64,000 nt of DNA, taken from NCBI RefSeq assembly GCF_030408455.1, contig NZ_CP046977.1:2657151-2721150 (forward strand), given 5' to 3'. Below the pieces are notes generated by a model. That model was given only the letters and a program-made list of their open reading frames with translations. It ran no database searches and was not told the origin of the DNA. Of the stretch, positions 1 through 8,619 are shown in pieces. This stretch comes from Corynebacterium atrinae (GTDB lineage Bacteria; Actinomycetota; Actinomycetes; Mycobacteriales; Mycobacteriaceae). The first letter of the stretch is position 1, and the number at the start of each line of letters is the position of its first letter. The position numbers were made by a program, and so were the translations under genes.

Positions 1-1
1 C

Positions 2-535
2 GACAACGGCGACGAGGCCGCCAACCTGCGGGGGCCGCAATGGTGCCGGCTGATTACAGACGCCGAGTACGACATCGCCGCAGCCAAGTTGGGCGAGGAC
101 CCGATTCGCGATGACGCCTCCCCGGATCGCCTCTGGCCCCGCATTTCCCGCTCGAAGCGCAGCATCGGTTCGCAGCTCATGGACCAGAAACTCTTCGCCG
201 GGGTGGGCAACATCTACCGAGCAGAAACCCTCTTCCGCCTCGGCATCTCGCCCTTTAGGCCCGGCAATCAGCTCGAACGTAATGAGTTCGATAGCGTCTG
301 GTTTGACCTCGTCGGTCTCATGAACGACGGAGTTCGGGCCGGACGCATTGACACCGTCCGGCCCGAACACACCCCGGAGGCCATGGGCCGCGAGCCCCGC
401 AAGGACGACCACGGCGGAGAGGTTTATGTGTACCGCCGGGCCGGCCAAGCCTGCTTCGTGTGTGGGACCACCATTACCGAGAAGGTCATGGAGGGCCGGA
501 ACCTCTTCTGGTGTCCCGGCTGCCAACCCGACTAG
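2..535 (+). CDS. Nei/Fpg-family DNA glycosylase, 3' part (5' end outside window)
   Basis: The reading frame is open from base 2, so the start lies outside the window and about 177 C-terminal residues are visible. A helix-two-turn-helix segment (GSQLMDQKLFAGVGNIYRAE, bases about 167-226) is followed by a C-terminal zinc finger with spacing Cys-x2-Cys-x16-Cys-x2-Cys ending in WCPGCQPD. This pair of modules is typical of formamidopyrimidine-DNA glycosylase/endonuclease VIII, which removes oxidised bases in base-excision repair. The catalytic N-terminal Pro-Glu is not visible, so Fpg and Nei cannot be separated. The actinobacterial Nei2 type seems most likely. The stop codon overlaps the convergent transporter gene by four bases (CTAG). 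Confidence 0.9.
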   Translation, partial: DNGDEAANLRGPQWCRLITDAEYDIAAAKLGEDPIRDDASPDRLWPRISRSKRSIGSQLMDQKLFAGVGNIYRAETLFRLGISPFRPGNQLERNEFDSVWFDLVGLMNDGVRAGRIDTVRPEHTPEAMGREPRKDDHGGEVYVYRRAGQACFVCGTTITEKVMEGRNLFWCPGCQPD

Positions 536-1860
536 TTCAGGGGCTTGCCCTGGATGCCCTTCGGCACCTTGAGCACCGCGATGAGTGAGATGAGCGAGAC
601 CACCGCGATGTAGATACCGATGGAGATGGAGGTGCCTGTGGCGTCGAGAAGCAGTGCGGCGATCATCGGGGCGAAGGCACCGCCGATGATGGAGCCGATG
701 GCGTAGCCGATGGAGACGCCGGAGAGGCGGACCTCTGGCGGGAACATTTCGGCGTACAGCGCGGACTGCGGGCCATACGTCGCCCCGAGCAGGATGCCCA
801 GCACCACCATCGAGAGGATGAAGAGCGCGACATTGCCCGAGTCAACGAGCAACCACATCGGCACCGCCCACAGGATTGCACCGATGTAGCCGAGGGCGAA
901 CGTTTGCTTGCGGCCGATCGTGTCAGAAAGCCCGCCGAAAACCAGCGTCGAGATGATCCAGGCGATAGCCGTCGCCGAGGTGACCGCCAAGGTAGTGGTG
1001 CGGTCGTAGCCGACGTTCTTCGTGCCATAAGAGACGATGAAGGCGATGGCCATGTAACCGGCCGCGTTAACGCCTGCGAAGATGAGGGCGGCGAGGACAA
1101 CCTTGCTGGTGTGGTTGCGGAAGAGCTCCGACAGCGGCGCCGAGGACTTCTTCTTCAAATCCTCCAGCTCGGCGAAGACGGGGGATTCCTCCACGAGGCG
1201 GCGGATGAGGTACCCGACGACGATGAGCACTAGTGAGGAAACGAACGGGATGCGCCAGCCCCACGCCTCGAACTGCTCGGTGGTCAGCGTGGCGGAGAGC
1301 ACCAGCATGAACAGGGTAGCCAGGAGCATGCCTGCAGGGACGCCAACCTGGGGGAATGATCCGAAGTATCCGCGGCGCTGAACCGGGGCGTGCTCGACGG
1401 CCAAGAGGGCGGCGCCGCCCCATTCGCCACCTGCGGACAGGCCCTGCATGATGCGCAGCAACACGAGGATGATCGGCGCGGCAATGCCGATGGCTGCGTA
1501 GTTGGGAAGCAGACCCATGGCGACGGTCGCGCCACCCATGCCCAGCAACGTGACCACAAGAACAGGTTTGCGGCCCAGGCGGTCACCCAAGTGACCGGCG
1601 ATCACCGCGCCGAGCGGGCGGAAGAGGAAGGAGATACCCAGCGACGCCCAGGATACGATCTGCGCCATGGTCGCATTGTCGTTGGAGGCCGGATTGAAGT
1701 ACTGGGTAGCGAAGATCAGGGCTGCTGCCTGCGCATAGATGAAGAAATCGAACCACTCGATGGTGGTGCCGACCATGGCGCCGGCGAGGACACGGCGGTG
1801 CTCATTAGTAATCGGTTCCGGAGTGGGCGGGGCGGTGACGGGTGAGGAAGCGGTAGTCAT
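532..1860 (-). CDS. MFS transporter, metabolite:H+ symporter (MHS) type, next to paaK
   Basis: The 442-residue protein has about 12 hydrophobic segments. Near the first segment it carries GTTIEWFDFFIYA (31-43), and it has the MFS loop motif GHLGDRLGRKP (89-99). Both are hallmarks of the MHS (ProP/ShiA/KgtP-like) group of proton-coupled organic-acid importers. It lies 83 bp downstream of paaK on the same strand and is probably co-transcribed. I therefore infer import of phenylacetate or a related aromatic acid, but specificity cannot be read from sequence. A paralogue with the same N-terminal motif lies at 26891-28225. The ATG at 1860 follows the upstream gap directly. Confidence 0.85.
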   Translation of the reverse strand: MTTASSPVTAPPTPEPITNEHRRVLAGAMVGTTIEWFDFFIYAQAAALIFATQYFNPASNDNATMAQIVSWASLGISFLFRPLGAVIAGHLGDRLGRKPVLVVTLLGMGGATVAMGLLPNYAAIGIAAPIILVLLRIMQGLSAGGEWGGAALLAVEHAPVQRRGYFGSFPQVGVPAGMLLATLFMLVLSATLTTEQFEAWGWRIPFVSSLVLIVVGYLIRRLVEESPVFAELEDLKKKSSAPLSELFRNHTSKVVLAALIFAGVNAAGYMAIAFIVSYGTKNVGYDRTTTLAVTSATAIAWIISTLVFGGLSDTIGRKQTFALGYIGAILWAVPMWLLVDSGNVALFILSMVVLGILLGATYGPQSALYAEMFPPEVRLSGVSIGYAIGSIIGGAFAPMIAALLLDATGTSISIGIYIAVVSLISLIAVLKVPKGIQGKPLN

Positions 1861-1943
1861 CTCAGCTACTTTCTGGTAGCCCGAGCAGGCCGGCAGCCAC
1901 AGCTGCCGCCGGCCTGGCGGGTGCGCTAAAGAGAAGAAGGGGG

Positions 1944-3257
1944 TTAGCTCTGGGGACGGTTATCGACAATGCGCTTGGCTTTGCCTTCGCCAGAGTCGAC
2001 CGTGTCGCGGATTTCGACATCGACAGAGACACCGATGCGGTCCTTGATGAGCTTGCGCAGGTGCAGTTGAGAGTTGGTGATCTCGTCTGCCGTGCGACCG
2101 GGGGCGTGTTCAACCACGAGGGTGAGGTGGTCCATACGCCCGCGTTTACTAAGAATGCACTGGTAGCGGGGGCGGAGATTCTTGTCCTCCACGATGAGTT
2201 CTTCGAACTGGGAAGGGAAGCAGTTCACTCCCCGGAGGATGATCATGTCGTCGTTGCGGGCGCTGATGCGTCCGAGGCGGCGCATGGAACGGGCGGTTCC
2301 GGGCAGCAGGCGGGTGAGATCGTGCGTGCGATAGCGGATGACCGGGAAAGCCTCTTTGGTGAGCGGAGTGATCACCAATTCACCGAGCTCGCCGTCTGGC
2401 ACCGGCTCTTGAGTTTCGGGGTGAAGGATCTCAGGATAGAAGTGGTCTTCCCACAAGGTCAGGCCGTCTTTGGTCTCAATGCACTCCTGCGCCACGCCCG
2501 GACCCATAACCTCCGACAGCCCATAAATATCGGTGGCGTCGATTCCGAAACCGGTCTCTAGATCTTGGCGCATTCCTTCGGTCCAGGGCTCGGCACCGAA
2601 GATACCCACTCGCATTGGGCTGTTTTCCGGGTCCAGGCCCTCCGCCCGCATTCGGTCGAGGACGTTGAGCATGTAGGAAGGCGTGCCGACGATCGCGTCC
2701 GGCTGGAAATCACGCATGATCTGCAGCTGGCGGTCGGTCTGCCCGCCCGAGGTTGGGATGGCAGTGGCTCCGAGCTTTTCAACGCCGTAATGCAGACCCA
2801 GCCCGCCAGTGAACAGCCCGTAGCCGAAGGTCACCTGCACGCGGTCACCGGGGCGGACCCCACCGGCACTGAGGGAACGGGCGACGAGCTCGGCCCAGGT
2901 CTCGATGTCCTTGCGGGTGTATCCCACCACGGTGGGCAGGCCGGTGGTACCGGATGAGGCGTGGATTCGGGCGATCTGGTGTTTCTGCACGGCAAACATG
3001 CCGAAGGGGTACTCAGAACGCAGGATGGCCTTGTCCGTGAAGGGGAATAGACCGATGTCCTTGAGTTCCTTGAAGTCATCCGGGTGGACACCCCGGGCAT
3101 CGAAGTCTCGCTTGTAATGCGGAACGTTGTAGTACGCGTGGCGCAGGGTGTTTTTCATGCGCTCGGTCTGCAACGCAGTGATTTCATCGCGCGAGGCGTA
3201 CTCGATGCTGGTTTGGGGCCCATGGATGGTGGAAGTGATGTCGGTGGAGGAAGCCAC
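1944..3257 (-). CDS. paaK: Phenylacetate-CoA ligase
   Basis: This AMP-forming acyl-CoA synthetase of 437 residues is close to the family length of about 430-440. It activates phenylacetate with ATP and CoA to phenylacetyl-CoA, the entry step of the aerobic Paa pathway. The adenylate-forming P-loop is visible as SSGTTGLP (101-108), with YGLSEVMGPG near residue 246 and IRYRTHDLTRLL near 307. The C-terminal ligase domain contains RGVNCFPSQ. It is divergent from paaR and the rest of the cluster, and a PaaR-type operator lies about 78 bp upstream of its ATG. The downstream MHS transporter is probably in the same transcript. Confidence 0.96.
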   Translation of the reverse strand: MASSTDITSTIHGPQTSIEYASRDEITALQTERMKNTLRHAYYNVPHYKRDFDARGVHPDDFKELKDIGLFPFTDKAILRSEYPFGMFAVQKHQIARIHASSGTTGLPTVVGYTRKDIETWAELVARSLSAGGVRPGDRVQVTFGYGLFTGGLGLHYGVEKLGATAIPTSGGQTDRQLQIMRDFQPDAIVGTPSYMLNVLDRMRAEGLDPENSPMRVGIFGAEPWTEGMRQDLETGFGIDATDIYGLSEVMGPGVAQECIETKDGLTLWEDHFYPEILHPETQEPVPDGELGELVITPLTKEAFPVIRYRTHDLTRLLPGTARSMRRLGRISARNDDMIILRGVNCFPSQFEELIVEDKNLRPRYQCILSKRGRMDHLTLVVEHAPGRTADEITNSQLHLRKLIKDRIGVSVDVEIRDTVDSGEGKAKRIVDNRPQS

Positions 3258-3334
3258 TGCGTAGTCCTTTCTATGCCCGCCAAGTGAGTCGGGTACAGGC
3301 GATTGGCAAACTTGATTACCAATTACTTACCGAC

Positions 3335-3356
3335 CAATCGGTCAGCGAGCATGTGG
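3335..3356. promoter_or_regulatory. PaaR-type operator upstream of paaK
   Basis: The 22-bp site begins ACTTACCG and ends CGGTCAGC. It fits the published C. glutamicum PaaR box (ACTNACCG, NN, CG, NN, CGGTNAGT) at all but two constrained positions. It lies about 78 bp upstream of paaK. Binding by the TetR protein encoded at 3500-4108 is inferred. Confidence 0.75.
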
Positions 3357-3499
3357 CACAGGTTACAACCGCACGCGTGTAACGTGCAACACATTTGCGC
3401 TAAATGGTCCTAAAGATTCTCAGCTTCCACCCGGATATTACCCCCGAATCAGAACATCGGCGCAGCATAGCGCGCCGATACCCTCCTCACCCCCTGGGG

Positions 3500-4108
3500 T
3501 TAGCCCTTGCGAAGCAGGATCCCGTCGAAGACCAGACGTGGCGTAATGGCTGCCATTTCCTCGGGCGTACATTTTCCACCAGGGCGATACCACTCAACAA
3601 TCGAGTTGATCATGCCGAAAATGAGGCGACCAATCACCCCCGCCTCCAACTCGTCGGTGACCAGGCCTTCGCCCTGCGCATCGCGGACGACGTCGATAAG
3701 CTCCTGCGTCAACCGACGCCGACGCTCAAGGATCTGCATCTCGACGTCCGTGTTTCCCCGCAGGCGAAGCAGCAACCGGACATAGGCCGGGTACTCGCAC
3801 AGCACGCGGGTAGAGCCAGCCACCAGCAACTCCAGCTTCTCGACCGTGCTCCCCGCCTCATGCGTGGCGGACTCGATCACGGTGGTCAGTTCGGCGAGAG
3901 CCTTGTCGGTGGCCTCGACCAGGATCTCCTCCTTAGAGGTGATGTGGTGATAGATCGCTGATTTGCTCAGCCCTAGGCGTCCCGCCAGGGTCCCCATCGA
4001 CGTTGCCTCGTAACCATGCTGGTTGAATACCTCGACGGCAATGCGAATGACGTCCTCGCGGCCGTAACCGGGACGACCCCGGCCGCCCGAATTTCCTGAC
4101 AGCGGCAT
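3500..4108 (-). CDS. paaR: TetR-family repressor, probable PaaR
   Basis: The protein has 202 residues when started at the ATG at 4108, which has a good ribosome-binding site (GAGGAG) just upstream. A longer frame back to 4204 would run into the operator palindrome and is unlikely. An N-terminal TetR helix-turn-helix spans about residues 20-62 (TSMGTLAGRLGLSKSAIYHH). It is followed by an all-helical effector domain ending at RKG. The position between paaK and paaI, and the matching operators before the paa units, indicate the phenylacetyl-CoA-responsive repressor of the pathway. Ligand identity is from knowledge of the family, not from this sequence. Confidence 0.85.
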   Translation of the reverse strand: MPLSGNSGGRGRPGYGREDVIRIAVEVFNQHGYEATSMGTLAGRLGLSKSAIYHHITSKEEILVEATDKALAELTTVIESATHEAGSTVEKLELLVAGSTRVLCEYPAYVRLLLRLRGNTDVEMQILERRRRLTQELIDVVRDAQGEGLVTDELEAGVIGRLIFGMINSIVEWYRPGGKCTPEEMAAITPRLVFDGILLRKG

Positions 4109-4203
4109 GCCATTCTCCTCACATGGGATTTCACTCGATCTCCCCCATTTAAGCAGCCGCACCCCGGTTGGCAGTCGCCTGGATGACGTAGACTCTCCGC
4201 TCA

Positions 4204-4225
4204 ATACTGACCAACTGGTCAGTAT
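4204..4225. promoter_or_regulatory. Palindrome between paaR and paaI
   Basis: The half-sites ATACTGACC and GGTCAGTAT are exact reverse complements separated by four bases (AACT). The outer half-sites resemble the PaaR box, but the centre is four bases shorter. The site ends 23 bp before the paaI ATG and lies 96 bp upstream of the paaR ATG, so it could control both divergent genes. Confidence 0.7.
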
Positions 4226-4248
4226 CGGACCGTCTTAGGAGCCTCCCC

Positions 4249-4680
4249 ATGACCCCTATTCTCGCCCCCGGCGTCGCCACCGGACCCCAGTTTGAGCATG
4301 TGCGCACCATGTTTGAGACCGACCGTGCCTCGCAAGGCATTGGCATGATCATCACTCACCTCGGCCCGGGCGAAGCCCGTGGCACTTTCACCATCCGCCC
4401 CGACATGTGCAACGGCCACCACACCGCCCAAGGCGGCTACCTGTTCACGTTCGCCGACTCCCTATTCGCCGGCGCCTGCAACTCCCACGGCGAGGTGGCG
4501 GTCGCCGCCCAGGTTGGCATCCACTACATCGCACCCGCCTTCGAGGGGGACGTGGTCGAGGGTCACGCCGTCGAACGTCGCACCTGGGGACGCAACGGCA
4601 TTACGGATGTCACCCTCACCGTCAACGGCAAGGTGATCACGGAGTTCCGGGGAACCTCCCGCACGATCCCCCGCCGGTAA
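4249..4680 (+). CDS. paaI: PaaI hotdog thioesterase
   Basis: The 143-residue hotdog-fold protein carries the PaaI signature around residues 52-78 (DMCNGHHTAQGGYLFTFAD, then FAGACNS), including the catalytic-type Asp70. PaaI hydrolyses ring-hydroxylated phenylacetyl-CoA or stalled CoA intermediates and releases CoA when the pathway jams. The usual His-Gly-Gly after NGH reads Gln-Gly-Gly here, a minor deviation. It is the first gene rightward from the paaR operator and has its own control region, with a separate promoter before paaA. Confidence 0.93.
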   Translation: MTPILAPGVATGPQFEHVRTMFETDRASQGIGMIITHLGPGEARGTFTIRPDMCNGHHTAQGGYLFTFADSLFAGACNSHGEVAVAAQVGIHYIAPAFEGDVVEGHAVERRTWGRNGITDVTLTVNGKVITEFRGTSRTIPRR

Positions 4681-4708
4681 ATCAGCGCCAGAAAGCCGCC
4701 CCAAAAAA

Positions 4709-4724
4709 ATTGACATAGATCACA
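4709..4724. promoter_or_regulatory. CRP/GlxR-like site over the paaA -35 box
   Basis: ATTGACATAGATCACA matches the corynebacterial GlxR consensus (TGTGA, NN, TA, NN, TCACA) at all defined positions except the first two. It overlaps the -35 hexamer. GlxR control of paa genes together with PaaR is known in C. glutamicum. For this genome it is inferred. Confidence 0.6.
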
Positions 4725-4738
4725 CTCGTCCATATACT
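4710..4738 (+). promoter_or_regulatory. paaA promoter
   Basis: TTGACA (4710-4715), a 17-bp spacer and TATACT (4733-4738) form a near-consensus housekeeping promoter. The -10 hexamer overlaps the start of the PaaR box, so repressor binding would block RNA polymerase. Confidence 0.8.
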
Positions 4739-4757
4739 GACCGAACGATCGGTTAAT
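4736..4757. promoter_or_regulatory. PaaR operator at the paaA promoter
   Basis: The 22-bp site reads ACTGACCG, AA, CG, AT, CGGTTAAT. It matches the known PaaR box at every constrained position except one in the last triplet. It overlaps the -10 box and ends 28 bp before the paaA GTG. Confidence 0.85.
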
Positions 4758-4785
4758 CGACCTCTCCAGCAAAGGACGTAACCAA

Positions 4786-5757
4786 GTGACTACCAGCACC
4801 CTCCCCGAAGCAGATACTGCAGGCCAAGAGGCCTTCGACCGCATCATCGCCGAGGATTCGCGCATCGAGCCCACCGACTGGATGCCCGCCGCCTACCGCA
4901 AGACCCTCACCCGCCAAATCTCCCAGCACGCCCACTCCGAGATCATCGGCATGCAACCGGAGGCCAACTGGATCTCCCGCGCACCCTCCCTCAAGCGCAA
5001 GGCCATCCTCATCGCCAAGGTCCAGGACGAAGCCGGCCACGGCCTCTACCTCTACTCCGGCGCCGAGACCCTGGGCACCGGCCGCGACGAGCTCGTTGAT
5101 CAACTGCTCACCGGCCGCGCGAAATATTCTTCCATCTTCAACTACCCGGCCCGTACCTGGGCGGATATCGGAGCGATCGGCTGGCTGGTCGACGGCGCCG
5201 CCATCTGCAACCAAGTCCCCCTCTGCCGCGCCTCCTACGCCCCCTACGGGCGCGCCATGGTCCGCATCTGCAAGGAGGAGTCCTTCCACCAGCGCCAGGG
5301 CTGGGAGATTCTCTACGAACTCGCCCATGGCACCGAGGCGCAGAAGCGCATGGCGCAGGAATCCATCAACCGCTTCTACGGCCCCGCCCTGCAGATGTTC
5401 GGCCCACCCGACGAGGATTCACCCAACTCGCAGCAATCCATGGAGTGGAAGATTAAGCGCTTCTCCAATGACCAGTTGCGCCAACGCTTCGTCGACATGA
5501 TCGTCCCCCAGGTCGAAGCCCTAGGCCTCACCTTCGATGACCCCGACCTCAAATGGAACGAGGAACGCGGCCACTACGACTACGGCCCGCTGGACTGGAG
5601 CGAGTTCAAAGCCGTCATCCACGGCGAAGGACCGTGCAACGTGCAGCGGATGCAGCGGCGTCGACAAGCATTCGACGACGGCGCCTGGGTGCTGGAGGCA
5701 GCCGCGGCCTACGCCGAGAAAACCGCCCGCGCCGCCGACTCCCACCTCATCGCCTAG
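4786..5757 (+). CDS. paaA: Phenylacetyl-CoA 1,2-epoxidase subunit A
   Basis: This is the catalytic di-iron subunit of the PaaABCE multicomponent monooxygenase, which forms ring-1,2-epoxyphenylacetyl-CoA. It has 323 residues, starting at GTG 4786 with AAAGGA upstream. Di-iron carboxylate ligand motifs are visible as DEAGH (81-85) and EESFH (164-168). The tryptophan-rich start of the mature fold ([11 protein letters not shown]) is typical of PaaA. It heads the operon paaABCDEGJFH, which runs without large gaps to 12232. Confidence 0.97.
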   Translation: MTTSTLPEADTAGQEAFDRIIAEDSRIEPTDWMPAAYRKTLTRQISQHAHSEIIGMQPEANWISRAPSLKRKAILIAKVQDEAGHGLYLYSGAETLGTGRDELVDQLLTGRAKYSSIFNYPARTWADIGAIGWLVDGAAICNQVPLCRASYAPYGRAMVRICKEESFHQRQGWEILYELAHGTEAQKRMAQESINRFYGPALQMFGPPDEDSPNSQQSMEWKIKRFSNDQLRQRFVDMIVPQVEALGLTFDDPDLKWNEERGHYDYGPLDWSEFKAVIHGEGPCNVQRMQRRRQAFDDGAWVLEAAAAYAEKTARAADSHLIA

Positions 5758-5784
5758 CACTTACATAAAAGGAGCATTGCCCTC

Positions 5785-6075
5785 ATGTCCGATCAGCAGT
5801 CTTGGCCGATGTGGGAGGTCTTCGTCCGATCCTCCCGTGGCCTGTCTCACGTCCACGCCGGTTCCTTGCACGCGCCCGACGCCACCATGGCCCTACGCAA
5901 CGCCCGCGACCTCTACACCCGTCGCAACGAAGGCACCTCCGTCTGGGTTGTGCCCTCCGAGGCCGTGACCTCCTCCGATCCCGACTCCAAGGGCGGCTAC
6001 TTCGAGTCCGCCTCCGGCAAGAACTACCGCCACGCCACCTACTATGACAAGTCCGAAGGGGTGCCGCACCTGTGA
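5785..6075 (+). CDS. paaB: Phenylacetyl-CoA epoxidase subunit B
   Basis: The small 96-residue subunit begins SDQQSWPMWEVFVRSSRGLSH. The WEVF(V/I)R.RG..H pattern is diagnostic of PaaB, which bridges the PaaAC units in the epoxidase complex. An AAAGGAG ribosome-binding site precedes the ATG. The stop overlaps the paaC GTG by four bases (GTGA), suggesting translational coupling. Confidence 0.97.
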   Translation: MSDQQSWPMWEVFVRSSRGLSHVHAGSLHAPDATMALRNARDLYTRRNEGTSVWVVPSEAVTSSDPDSKGGYFESASGKNYRHATYYDKSEGVPHL

Positions 6076-6908
6076 ATAACTTCGCCTCCGTCGACTCCGC
6101 CACCCGCCAGACTCAAGGCGAATCGCTCACTGCGGAAGACGTTCAGCACTCCGGTGCCGTAGCCACCCCGGATGTCGCGGCTTACGCCGCCATGCTTGCC
6201 GACGACGCCCTCATCCTCGGCCAACGCCTGACCTGGTGGATCTCCCGTGCCCCGGAAATGGAGGAGGACATCGCCCTGGCCAACATTGCGCTCGACCTCA
6301 TCGGCCACGCTCGTTTCCTTTACTCCTACGCCGGCACAGCCACGAACCAGACCGAAGACGACCTCGCTTACTTCCGCGACGAAGAGGAGTTCCGTTCCGC
6401 CCGCCTCATGGAGCAGGAAAACGGCGACTTTGGCCAGACCATCGCCCGCCAGCTCCTCGCCTCCTACTACATGTACGGCCTGTACTCAGCCCTGCTCGAA
6501 TCCACTGATCCGACCATCGCCGCCATCGCTGCGAAGGCCATCAAGGAGGTCGAGTACCACGTCGACCACGCCAACCAGTGGGTTCTGCGCCTGGGTCTGG
6601 GCACCGACTACTCCAAGCAGCGGATCGAGGAGGGCCTGTACTACATGTGGCCCTACCTCGCCGAGCTCTTCGAAGACCTGCCCATCCACACCACCCTCGC
6701 CGAGAAAGGCATCGCGGTTGCGTCCTCCAGCCTGCGCGAACAATTCGACGAGCGCATCGCCCACGTCCTACAGACTGCCGGGCTAGAGGTCCCCACCACC
6801 CCGCAGGCCATGTCCGGACACCGCACCGGCTGCTTCTCCGAGCAGCGTGGCTACATCCTCCTCGAGATGCAGTCCTTCGCCCGCCAGCATCCCGGCGCAA
6901 CCTGGTGA
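6072..6908 (+). CDS. paaC: Phenylacetyl-CoA epoxidase structural subunit C
   Basis: The 278-residue ferritin-like helical protein is related to PaaA. PaaC lacks a full metal site in known systems and stabilises the catalytic subunit. Characteristic segments are LGQRLTWWISRAPEMEEDIA and ALDLIGHARFLYSYAG, and the C-terminal half contains EVEYHVDHANQWVLRLG. The GTG at 6072 is used because it overlaps the paaB stop. The stop lies within a few bases of the paaD start. Confidence 0.95.
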   Translation: MNNFASVDSATRQTQGESLTAEDVQHSGAVATPDVAAYAAMLADDALILGQRLTWWISRAPEMEEDIALANIALDLIGHARFLYSYAGTATNQTEDDLAYFRDEEEFRSARLMEQENGDFGQTIARQLLASYYMYGLYSALLESTDPTIAAIAAKAIKEVEYHVDHANQWVLRLGLGTDYSKQRIEEGLYYMWPYLAELFEDLPIHTTLAEKGIAVASSSLREQFDERIAHVLQTAGLEVPTTPQAMSGHRTGCFSEQRGYILLEMQSFARQHPGATW

Positions 6909-6913
6909 TCATC

Positions 6914-7441
6914 ATGTCTGCCCACCCCCTGCGCCCCACCGACCCGGCGGATGCCCGGGTCTGGGACATCGCCGCGTCAGTTCCGGACCCGGAAATTCCG
7001 GTCATCTCCATCGCTGACCTGGGCATCCTGCGCCGCGCGGCCATCATCGACGGCCACGCCGTGGTCACCATCACCCCGACCTATTCGGGGTGTCCGGCCA
7101 TGGACCACATCAGCCGGGAAGTAGCACAAGTCCTCGCCGCCGCCGGCTACGAGGATGCTGTGGTGGACCTTGTGCTTCAGCCCGCCTGGAGCACCGACTG
7201 GATTACCGAGCAGGGGCGTGAACAGCTACGCGAGTACGGCATCGCCCCTCCCCAGCATTCCTCCTCGCCTACTCCCCAGGGCCCGATCCCCTTAACGTTG
7301 GCTCCCCCAACTCCGGTCCCCTGCCCCCGTTGCAGTTCCACCCGGACCAAGAAACTCGCCCAATTCGGCTCGACCTCCTGCAAAGCGCTCTACAGCTGCG
7401 AGGCCTGTTTCGAGCCCTTCGACTACTTCAAGGTGCACTGA
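6914..7441 (+). CDS. paaD: PaaD-like MIP18 (DUF59) protein with C-terminal zinc ribbon
   Basis: The 175-residue protein is needed for epoxidase maturation in known Paa systems, probably in assembly of the iron-sulfur component. The DUF59/MIP18 signature DPEIPVISIADLGILR (25-40) is followed by TPTYSGCPAMD. The C-terminus has two Cys pairs (CPRC and CEAC) forming a likely zinc ribbon. ATG 6914 is chosen; an in-frame GTG at 6905 would overlap the paaC stop and is an alternative. The stop and the paaE ATG overlap as TGATG. Confidence 0.92.
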   Translation: MSAHPLRPTDPADARVWDIAASVPDPEIPVISIADLGILRRAAIIDGHAVVTITPTYSGCPAMDHISREVAQVLAAAGYEDAVVDLVLQPAWSTDWITEQGREQLREYGIAPPQHSSSPTPQGPIPLTLAPPTPVPCPRCSSTRTKKLAQFGSTSCKALYSCEACFEPFDYFKVH

Positions 7442-8607
7442 TGTCAGCTCCCGAATCCACCAAGCAGAGGGCGAAGTTCCAGCCCCTCAAGGTCTCTGAA
7501 GTCCGTCGGTTGACCGACAACGCCGTGGAGGTTAGCTTCGCGGTCCCCGAGGAACTGCGCGCGGACTACGACTACGTCCCCGGCCAGTACGTTGCCCTCC
7601 GCGCCACCATCGACGGCCAAGAAGTGCGTCGCTCCTACTCCATCTGCGACATTCCCCAATCCGGGATCATCCGGGTCGCCATCAAGCGCGACCTCGGTGG
7701 AGTCTTTTCCACCTGGGCTAACGATGAGCTGCAGCCGGGCACCGTCATCGAGGTCATGAACCCCCAGGGGGCCTTTACTTCCCGCGTCCGCGTGACCTCC
7801 CTCAACGATGCGCAGGCCCTGCTCAAAGATGAGCTTGCCGACGTCGGCGGTGCCCCCCATCTCGTGGCCATCGCCGCCGGTTCCGGCATCACCCCCATCA
7901 TGTCCATCGCCCAGGCGCTCCTCTCCGGCTCCCCCACCGCGACGTTTGAGCTGGTCTACGCCAACAAGGGTGGCAGCGACGTGATGTTCGCCGAAGAGAT
8001 CGGCGACCTCAAGGACAAGTACCCCACCCGCTTCGCCGTCCACCACGTCCTCTCCCGCGAGCAACGTGTCAACCCACTGTTTTCGGGACGTATCGACGAC
8101 GAAAAGCTGAAGATCTTGCTGGACAAGGTCATCCTCACGGAAGAAGCCCGCGAGTGGTTCCTCTGCGGCCCCTTCGAGATGGTCCAGTTGGTCCGCGACG
8201 AGCTGGCCGCACGCGACGTCGATAGTGACAACATCCGCTTCGAACTCTTCTCCACCGGTAAGCCCTCCGACGGCCCCCAGCAGGGTAATACCGGCCGCCC
8301 CGTCATCATTGATCCGGCGGGAAGGAACATCACCATTTCCTTCCAGCTTGATGGACTGTCGGGCAGCATCGAGTCCCCCGCTTCGGCCCACGAAACGGTC
8401 CTCAACGCCGCCCTGCGTGCCCGCCCCGACGTGCCTTTCGCCTGCGCCGGCGGCGTCTGCGGTACCTGCCGGGCAAAAGTCATCGAGGGTGAGTTCACGA
8501 TGGATGAGAATTACGCCCTGGAACCGGACGAGGTGGAACGCGGCTATGTCCTCACCTGTCAGACCCGACCGACCGGTGATTCCATCACCGTCGACTACGA
8601 CGCCTAA
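7441..8607 (+). CDS. paaE: Phenylacetyl-CoA epoxidase reductase subunit E
   Basis: The 388-residue NAD(P)H:ferredoxin-reductase-type protein supplies electrons to PaaAC. It has an N-terminal FAD domain with RRSYSICD (63-70), an NAD-binding part with AAGSGITPIMS, and a C-terminal plant-type [2Fe-2S] ferredoxin domain with Cys335, Cys340, Cys343 and Cys373 (CAGGVCGTC, LTCQ). An upstream frame extends into paaD, but the coupled ATG at 7441 is preferred. Confidence 0.96.
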   Translation: MSAPESTKQRAKFQPLKVSEVRRLTDNAVEVSFAVPEELRADYDYVPGQYVALRATIDGQEVRRSYSICDIPQSGIIRVAIKRDLGGVFSTWANDELQPGTVIEVMNPQGAFTSRVRVTSLNDAQALLKDELADVGGAPHLVAIAAGSGITPIMSIAQALLSGSPTATFELVYANKGGSDVMFAEEIGDLKDKYPTRFAVHHVLSREQRVNPLFSGRIDDEKLKILLDKVILTEEAREWFLCGPFEMVQLVRDELAARDVDSDNIRFELFSTGKPSDGPQQGNTGRPVIIDPAGRNITISFQLDGLSGSIESPASAHETVLNAALRARPDVPFACAGGVCGTCRAKVIEGEFTMDENYALEPDEVERGYVLTCQTRPTGDSITVDYDA

Positions 8608-8619
8608 CCGGGAGCCACA

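Noticed and set aside
4109..4204. N-terminal extension of PaaR by 32 residues
   Set aside because: It would start in the operator palindrome. ATG 4108 has a good ribosome-binding site and gives the normal TetR N-terminus.
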